Shown here one piece after another: positions 60,301 to 64,000 of a stretch of 64,000 bases of DNA. This stretch comes from Amycolatopsis thailandensis (lineage in GTDB: Bacteria > Actinomycetota > Actinomycetes > Mycobacteriales > Pseudonocardiaceae). How positions within the stretch are numbered: position 1 is the first letter of the stretch; every line of letters starts with the position of its first letter. The stretch lies in NCBI RefSeq assembly GCF_002234405.1, contig NZ_NMQT01000123.1:1-64000 (forward strand), given 5' to 3'. Below the pieces are notes generated by a model. That model was given only the letters and a program-made list of their open reading frames with translations. It did not search any database and was not told the DNA's origin. The translations under genes and the position numbers were made by a program.

Positions 60301-63300
60301 CGAAATCGAGCCACGCCGCTTGGAGCCCGGCCTGGGTGCGGACCAGCTGCTCCGCCGCCGCGACCCGCTGCTCCCGCGCTTCGGCCGCCGAGGCTTCGGC
60401 GGCGGCCAGCGTTTCCCGTTCCTCCGCGAGGACTTCGCGGAACAGGTCGCGCCGCTCCTTCGCCTCGGACCGCGCGGCGGCCAGCCGCCGGACGTCGTCC
60501 AGCGCCGTGGCGAGGTCCTGGTTCGTCTCGGCGAGGTCCACCCGCCCGCGTGCCGCCGCCAGTTCGGACGACAGCACCCGGAAGGCGCGGTCCGCGTCGG
60601 CGGTGCCACGGGCGAGGTCGTCGAGGTCGGTGGTCCTGGCCGTCAGCCCCGCCAGCACCTCGTCGGTCGCCGCGGCCACCCGGTCATGGTGCAGCCGCGC
60701 GGCCTCGGCGAGGTTTTCGGCTTCCCGTAAGGCTTTCTCGGTCTCGCGGGCGTACCGGTGGTGCCGGTCCTCCAGCGTGCCGGGACGGCGGACCCTGGCC
60801 GCGTCGACAGTGGCGTTCCAGTCGACGGCGGCACCGAGCTTCTTCACCAGGTCTTCGGCACGGCGGCGCTGACCTTCCGCGCCGACCTCGGCGTCCCGCC
60901 ACGCTTTCGCTGTCCTGGCGACCCTTCCCTGCCGTGCCTTCAGGATGCGCGACGTCTTCTCCCCGGTGACGTCCGTCAGCCCCTCGATCGGCATCCGCAC
61001 GTCCGCCGAGCCGGGCATCGACACATCGACGACCTCGGTACGGCCGTCGACCTCGACCACGATCCGGTAGTCCACGTCGAACCGCACGAGCGCCGTCCGC
61101 CCGACCGGTTTGAGGTTCGCGACGGCGGACACGGTGGTGCCGTCGACCGTGGCGTCGGCGGGCTCGCTGGTCCATCGCGCGTCGGCGCCGGTGACCAGGC
61201 CGCCGACGTTGTCCTTCTCGTTGACCGGCGTGACCGTCGGTCCGGTGACGCCCAGCTCGCCGACCTCGGCGACCTTCCGCTCGGTCGAGCGGGCCGTGGT
61301 CGAGTTCTTCGGGTTCTCCAGGTTGACGCCGTCGCTCAGCGCGATCGTCCGCGGTTTGCCGAGCCGCGCGTGCACCTCGACGTTCGCCCGCTTGCCCCGC
61401 AGGACGGCCGCCTCGCGCAACGCGGGCACGGGCAGGCTTTTCGTCGTCATGGCGGGCAGGAACGCCTGGAGCACCTGAGGGCTCAGGCTCGACCAGAGGG
61501 CGTTGACCGGTGCGGTGCCGTAGCCGGTGATCCCGTTGTCCGCCCCGGCCTTGGTGAGGGTGTCCCGGACGACTTCGCGCAGCCGGGCGGCGGCACGCAC
61601 GGATTCCACCGACGCCATGTCGGGCAGCGTGGTGACGGTCCCCCGCCGCCAGTCCTCCAGCGCGGCGGGCGTGGCGTCCGCCGCGGACAGCGGATCCGGT
61701 TCCGTGTCCCCACCGGTGTCCGGCTCCCGATCGGTGCCGGCGGTCAGGTTGTCGGCCAGCAGCCGGACGCCGAGCGACTGCTTCCCCGTGCCCGCCGCCG
61801 CGACGGTCTTCCCGTCACGCCGTACCTCGAGGGTGAACTCGATCGGCACGTCGAACAGCGCGGCGGGCCCGGTCCCGGTCCGCAGCCGCGTTTCCTGTTC
61901 GGTGCGGACCTCCGTGGTGCCGGTGACCTTGACCGCGCCGATCCCCTTGGTGACCGCGCCGCCGACCGACGTCGCCGTGGCGTCGCCGTCGTCCTGGTAC
62001 TTCTTCTGCCCGCCCGCTCGCACCGAGGCCGACCACGCCGTGGACGTACTGTCCGTGTGGACGGTCCGGACAGCGCGGACGGTGCTGTGTTCGACCGCCC
62101 TGCCGTCGTTGACGACTTCGCGGAAAGCCGGATCCCCCAGCGTTTTCGCCGTCAGCAGGACCTGATACCCGCTGTCGGTGAACAGTTTCGGCAGATGCGC
62201 GTGCAGCGGGATCCCGCCGTCCAGCGCGCTGTCCACCAGTCCGCGCACGCCGTCCGGCGAGACGAGACCGGTCAGCCGCGCCCAGTTGTGCATCGCGTCG
62301 TTCAAGGACACACCGGGCAGCAACGAGATCTTGGCCTCGGCCAGCTTCGCGGACAGCTTCGGCACGAGACCGGACAGGTCGGGCAGCCGCTCGACGGCGC
62401 CCAGCCCCAGCGTTCCCGGCTTCCCCTTCGGCAGCGTCGCGGGCGCCGTGAGCCGCTCGTCCCGTTCGCGCGGACCGGCGGGCTTCGCGGGCAGGAGACC
62501 GTGTTCCCGTGCCTGGCCTTCGGTGAGCCACACCTGCACCGCGCCGGGCAGGTGGACCGTGCGGGCGGCGACCCTGGCGTCCGGGCGGATCAACGCGGTC
62601 TGCTGCCGCGCCTCGGCGAGCACGGTGAAGTCGACGTCGAACCGGGCCAGCACCCGCGGGGTACCGGCCGCCGTGGTCACGTTGCGGTCCACGACCGCGG
62701 AGATGTCGAGGCCGTCGGCCTTCGTGGTCGTCTTCGCCCACGGTTTGCCGGACAGGCCGCCGGTCGCCGTGCCGGTGGGATCGCCGGTCGCCGAACCGGT
62801 GACCGTCACGCCCGCGGTGATGGCCGGGCCGGTGCTCTTGCTCGCGCCGCCGTCGAACCGGAACCCGCCCGAGGTGGACCGTTCCGAGCCCGCGTCGTCC
62901 GACATCCGGACCAGGGTGGGTTCGCTCAGCTTCGCGTGGACGCCGATCCTGCCGACGCGGTCCGCCAGACGGCGGGAGTGGACGAGGTCGGTGCTCACCA
63001 CGCCGCGGGTGAACGACCTCAGCGCCGCCTTGATGTTGTCGGTACCCAGCATCGCCTGCACGCTGGTCCAAGCGTCGCTGCCGGGCAGCGCGAGCGCCCG
63101 GTCGCCGTCCGACGCCTCCACCAGCGCCGCCAGCGCGGCCTTGCCGACGTGCCCGGTGTGGGCGATGCTCTCCACCCCGATCCAGTCGTCGACGGCGGGC
63201 GGTTCGAGTTCCTGGAAGTGCCCGGTGATCGACCGCGGCGGGTCGAGTTCGCGGATCTCCGGGGCACCGGGGGCGACCTGATCGGCCTTCGCGGGCAGCG

Positions 63301-64000
63301 TCAGGCTGTCCGACATCCACACCGTGAAGTTCGCCGGGAGCGAGTCGGCTCCGTCCGCCGTCTCGGTGGACCAGATCCGCCGGACGTCCGGCACCTGGGT
63401 GCCCGGCAGTCCCGGCAGCATCTGCCGGACCGTCGCGTTCAGCCGCGAGAATCCGGTGATCGTGACGACGAACCGGCCTTCGTGCTCGAACCCCTCGGAG
63501 TCGGCGCTGCCGATGTCGAGGTCCGTCGATTCGGTGACCGGCCCCGCCCCGGTCCGGGTGCCGCTGCTGCTGCCGTACTTCGCCGAGGCCGTTCCCGTCG
63601 CCCCGAAGGTCACCTTGCCCTCGGGTCCGGCCGTCCAGCCCTTGCTCGTCGCGGAGGACGAGCCGAGCGCCGGGCCGGTGGTCGTGGCGTTGCGGATCAC
63701 CCGGCCGGTCGCCCGCCCGATGTGCTTGGGGGGCTTCGCTTCCAGCCGCACCGTGATGGTGATGTTGTCCTGCCGGAGGACGCCTTGGCGTTTGAGCGTC
63801 ACGGACACCCCGGCGCCCAGCAGCGCGTCCATCCGGTTGCGCAGCGCCGACGGCGACAACATCGCCTGCAGCCGGTGTTCGTTGGCCAGCGTCTCCAGTG
63901 CCCGCGCCGGACCCGGGGGTTTCGCCCCGGGGCCCTTCTCGTCCCAGTCCGGCAGCAGATCCTTGTACTCACCCGCCTTCCGGAGCCGGTCGCGGATCTC
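51398..64000 (-). CDS. giant multidomain polymorphic-toxin-like protein (5' end outside window)
   Basis: At least 4,200 residues in one open frame that reaches the right edge; the start is not in the window. Numbering here counts from 64000. A coiled coil lies at about 1020-1250. HELLHYLG at 1434 is a zinc-metallopeptidase motif. Two OTU-like repeats of about 100 residues lie at 1535-1634 and 1647-1744, with a diverged third at 3150-3250. An edema-factor-like segment (GTVFDVRPVNPDA) is near 1785. A papain-like Cys (VCSEFAGA, about 2130) pairs with a His (YHFGAVVL, about 2283). OmpA-like domains are at 2470-2577 and 2962-3080. A caspase-like His/Cys pair lies between them (LAHGD about 2787, FASCGAG about 2832). 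An HD motif (FHDMEK with EHRGA) is at about 4014. I recall similar actinomycete giants being named lonely-Cys proteins. Signals for secretion must lie outside the window. Confidence 0.85.
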   Translation of the reverse strand, partial: EIRDRLRKAGEYKDLLPDWDEKGPGAKPPGPARALETLANEHRLQAMLSPSALRNRMDALLGAGVSVTLKRQGVLRQDNITITVRLEAKPPKHIGRATGRVIRNATTTGPALGSSSATSKGWTAGPEGKVTFGATGTASAKYGSSSGTRTGAGPVTESTDLDIGSADSEGFEHEGRFVVTITGFSRLNATVRQMLPGLPGTQVPDVRRIWSTETADGADSLPANFTVWMSDSLTLPAKADQVAPGAPEIRELDPPRSITGHFQELEPPAVDDWIGVESIAHTGHVGKAALAALVEASDGDRALALPGSDAWTSVQAMLGTDNIKAALRSFTRGVVSTDLVHSRRLADRVGRIGVHAKLSEPTLVRMSDDAGSERSTSGGFRFDGGASKSTGPAITAGVTVTGSATGDPTGTATGGLSGKPWAKTTTKADGLDISAVVDRNVTTAAGTPRVLARFDVDFTVLAEARQQTALIRPDARVAARTVHLPGAVQVWLTEGQAREHGLLPAKPAGPRERDERLTAPATLPKGKPGTLGLGAVERLPDLSGLVPKLSAKLAEAKISLLPGVSLNDAMHNWARLTGLVSPDGVRGLVDSALDGGIPLHAHLPKLFTDSGYQVLLTAKTLGDPAFREVVNDGRAVEHSTVRAVRTVHTDSTSTAWSASVRAGGQKKYQDDGDATATSVGGAVTKGIGAVKVTGTTEVRTEQETRLRTGTGPAALFDVPIEFTLEVRRDGKTVAAAGTGKQSLGVRLLADNLTAGTDREPDTGGDTEPDPLSAADATPAALEDWRRGTVTTLPDMASVESVRAAARLREVVRDTLTKAGADNGITGYGTAPVNALWSSLSPQVLQAFLPAMTTKSLPVPALREAAVLRGKRANVEVHARLGKPRTIALSDGVNLENPKNSTTARSTERKVAEVGELGVTGPTVTPVNEKDNVGGLVTGADARWTSEPADATVDGTTVSAVANLKPVGRTALVRFDVDYRIVVEVDGRTEVVDVSMPGSADVRMPIEGLTDVTGEKTSRILKARQGRVARTAKAWRDAEVGAEGQRRRAEDLVKKLGAAVDWNATVDAARVRRPGTLEDRHHRYARETEKALREAENLAEAARLHHDRVAAATDEVLAGLTARTTDLDDLARGTADADRAFRVLSSELAAARGRVDLAETNQDLATALDDVRRLAAARSEAKERRDLFREVLAEERETLAAAEASAAEAREQRVAAAEQLVRTQAGLQAAWLDFVDTKQDAWWLAKGALDAEFARITARPATPEDEKWRHSRETDAPWFSVANPLDPAQWEPLRAMTPSRSVATETADVLTTFRTGKDKRYDGVIRYGVSRFKVGDRGVTEFTVPINLVPGRGTTDEQLAQLRERATAGVERLINKRHGLPNGDQLHVRIEFTSDRLTDRDGNPRYRAYDVVAGDDERTTQTTWRSDATPEELAHELLHYLGAADEEHDKDRVFLSREDDGTTGVVTGDESIMGKDVVKPGVTPKLMPRHTWMIQHVLHSQLGPGHRLTDPGQDALPGVRPAADAGLTDAQRAALGHERREVVQVGGDTVGANLVEAIARTLAPDSPARQAELRNRAAALRQATPEEVAVALDVRLELLTEDGGTVRLGPDDGEPVRVALTSSADFLATARVPVPPGLTGAQQDTLFRLGKTAVPAGGEPVTGNLIAAIAAAVAPESASRQAELRELGATLRNTTAAKIAEAFGVRLHVVTENGDDLAYGPAGPRPVRIVRTSGGEYLATRDVDTRTASRPAPNRSETGESDGYDSGIEREYGLDRASQRHFQHLADTTGTVFDVRPVNPDALRHALDGAQPAPAGLTAHTVTAWDVYLGMPEHCIGLVARFEPVSPDLDALPPAIRPRVSERYYRRRAEYHDPAETLPPRHRVLDGVVQRETPDGWVSLIGTDATHVRHPDATGSMLTDDVGQDLPLLGSVTLTTPLGRDGVPDGFDVDNATETLIRFAPREPARPVLYDDAEQADDGFWAGLDDLGNSVEDDQRSEVSASSLDSVLAEATLDYEVESDGSEAPFTRFDYYGTVVDSDEFPFSVPVIAREAVDHPLISFSSDKTLALPVMEGGHFREFYATESRVASVNARLSELGSKVSLVVNPGNKVLAGGRTLVMVKPFFKEPPSAVCSEFAGAIMGAPPRQAVLRSGDGPPVLAPVRDGGAFRFHGTYEVADALAKFAAGTDEDAAIDPAKVALAMRSAGVNSPLSGKEYGTSLRAGTGARAKLDRAAAALGVNQYAWAEPGEAYVAQSVAVPGADGPDYGLNYSRADAEQLEQFFGYHFGAVVLNSENDGAQVSVEISRQSKMRAELLDDAIRKNIDRLGDGLKAEIDRHPPGTLERRFVEALSTMREIEARPDIEDVDEDWGWRNARAEARQALSGLAGDRLPSLGRSWLLRLYQQKKGRTFFEQSAQVEDFGYVQTLANPLVMVTTSVVSSASYQAPMGKTWNPVELATQGRQRLEPTAIGRLTTLAKEVTKTALWRHRNKLPMPEVLLEGYGNSRLHGTRTGLRRAQLAETFFRSKLDELIREKQKDLPQGEERLSADRIPVNVVSHGGAKPPGAPDARAARREVRATMTTANGPRPVDDPPDGFWVSGTPSPREARALDLLASLGYGPFDTPSDLSRLASATRADSAVEEAAGDQETGSVWHAAALLAESGGEFTVARLASMRVLADVARAELRLSEQATITLDHLELAAERLGRPGDLTEVLAHIESAERPVTAETLRKPAEQASVTKAVFDVLVPTSHRIEAVPLEGNRGIRLDDASLEGVVGGYPADDRFFTFLAHGDTNGAPVRGAGSTPLSPSDVATLLASAKDDGLWDGEKPVMFASCGAGSGGGKSFAARVLAELRARGIDAEAVAPDGPVYFVPGAGGTNGPGHLVVTGKVGIDAAGLPVVAPNGNWVHLTGSRGETLPIGAHIVVEDRETWRTGPVPGYVVGKPVEELDGAVRLAEDSGRTTEEISFREGSKDLDQAALAKVGQVARQVVATAVARREQGLPSPVVEVTGFGNGALFGIGQAVRTGNARAEATVNALRAAVASELERQGSDADVLSPAAVRVVSASSPDGTTSRQARRRAVITVVTDPVAHGPRPVGVDVRPAPVERNPSGTSGTSAKSAVTVNSVAVTDPYPGKVLDRGVVTEAQQELLTKHGSEPVLVEGVTPHDSFREAVLASLPDRAPREHARITGKIAGFAKEHPDGFELDALARAADVQVHVLGPDGSWTSHGDETGRPVHILRADVDGTDAYLGTKENVHIGRPKVSYPGPTVLRSGKDLKVVHRGEFEVETVKGEHYVRIYTAVLSPAEQGKEHKDVHQASDGTVLPFSGVGREGPKVFWAGGGRPLRAVQWLSKYETDVHLKPGIPPVLRSFLVPLPTFLETSTQATVETEAEGNRLSMNVDQNGDTNQFGVRGIDYEALQKKALKGSLVTYTKAGHEDTMPGIAGRQEAIGDLYSRLGLRPDFDSARLGRENDPWFTWSSEGRKNFRNNPVALRNMARKLGNHYHTWKGSPDIYFTPATDSIPGESDAVVTDSPQRRVEDMHEFVNTFGPGKGPVEQLAGGIGTAIDLATRTYGAEGIPVSQKEFKAAVLGPVKNLLNPPQVILTAVIKEVDPGNTLRYDTIENLRAALKEHPEIAEKTAEVVAGAVRAGLVDQLGADVVDEGLGERILPVVHDVVRERIDALHREWGDELEALGKAKRGYLSGARGDAFVRGITKGLEADPGLKKLFAESGVRIAPETYAAQIKSTVVPKALRVVTKDKLIDKDEDALREIFVGRQEAVADALKTELARKNVGKLVAPAFRDSFAADVVVAARRPELLVGATFTKVTETQVDEFMDLVPEYATQAEIGSTVAIDERRIKVDFNTRLSVLVENHIEGAPFSNEFGLWRENAEFGYTQNHDAAVLAKHQAAGKALAQTIKTQLAAPNARSGKVIVDELVSRVDEGVTDPHELLARKFAETVKKQDGRADRAPGDSTRNTFGEHAQMVLNQYLKITEGHEDAARFVSREAIAKAILFHDMEKVNSKRQFGDAQLSHDREPEHRGAIQQMRRHEGLWTSRRDFELACRIVDSDPFGYYFRDKDLDAKRVYDFIRGVAFQAKRPDDTAPSASDVRNLFREFHQYYQADFSSYSNQAKFVDDQTGDVRDGFDTLIGMAEDEDGGHVPVPGDHRLAYSNRSDGKKPSYEQKFNELAKLFDDAVAQATP

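Overview
The window is chromosomal DNA from a high-GC actinomycete, most likely Amycolatopsis or a close relative among the Pseudonocardiales. The reasons are very high GC at third codon positions, many GTG starts, ATGA/GTGA-overlapped operons, a DUF3558 lipoprotein, an LAxTG-anchored thioester protein, ECF sigma factors, and several families of intergenic hairpin and tandem repeats that I associate, from memory, with Amycolatopsis. I see no CRISPR array, transposase, phage structural gene, rRNA or biosynthetic gene cluster.

Layout. 1-2.6 kb is a lower-GC accessory patch against the 3' end of a CAT-anticodon tRNA. It holds a truncated HINT-toxin/immunity pair, a DUF3558 lipoprotein and debris of a membrane protein. 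3-7.5 kb is a minus-strand run: an Asp-rich exported peptide, a two-component system, DUF4956 and VTC-domain proteins, and a lectin-like exported protein. 7.5-14.3 kb carries metabolic enzymes (NmrA-like, CoA transferase, FAD monooxygenase), a MarR/ABC-2 permease pair, and an overlapping operon of ECF sigma factor, zinc anti-sigma fused to an Asp23-like domain, an Asp23 protein and a small partner. 14.3-29.2 kb holds a fasciclin lipoprotein with a molybdopterin oxidoreductase, argG, a second two-component system, a PQQ-type sugar dehydrogenase, a TQXA surface protein, an AraC/fosmidomycin-type MFS pair and a secreted lipase. 29.2-34.9 kb has a TetR gene, a ClpX-type zinc-finger mini-regulator behind two dyads, and a Baeyer-Villiger monooxygenase/hydrolase/SDR operon facing a PucR regulator.

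34.9-39.9 kb is the most interesting accessory block. It contains a 465-residue protein whose N-terminal half resembles the XhoI/PaeR7I restriction endonucleases with a degraded active site, and whose C-terminal half resembles the Shedu (DUF4263) anti-phage nuclease. Convergent to it are a 999-residue STAND-like TPR protein with a degenerate nucleotide site and a small protein resembling the effector-associated constant component EACC1. I read this as a probable defence island. 40-50.5 kb returns to housekeeping and accessory genes (GH76 mannanase, PEP-mutase-like, DUF2238, amino-acid permease, a secreted HEETH protein, a WYL regulator, an XRE-NB-ARC-TPR regulator).

From 51.4 kb to the right edge runs one giant minus-strand gene (at least 4,200 codons, 5' end outside the window). 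It has a coiled coil, an HELLH metallopeptidase motif, two OTU-like repeats plus a diverged third, an edema-factor-like segment, two OmpA-like domains, a caspase-like His/Cys segment and a C-terminal HD domain, and is followed by two small companion genes. Polymorphic-toxin-type proteins therefore occur at both ends of the window, with a candidate defence block between them.
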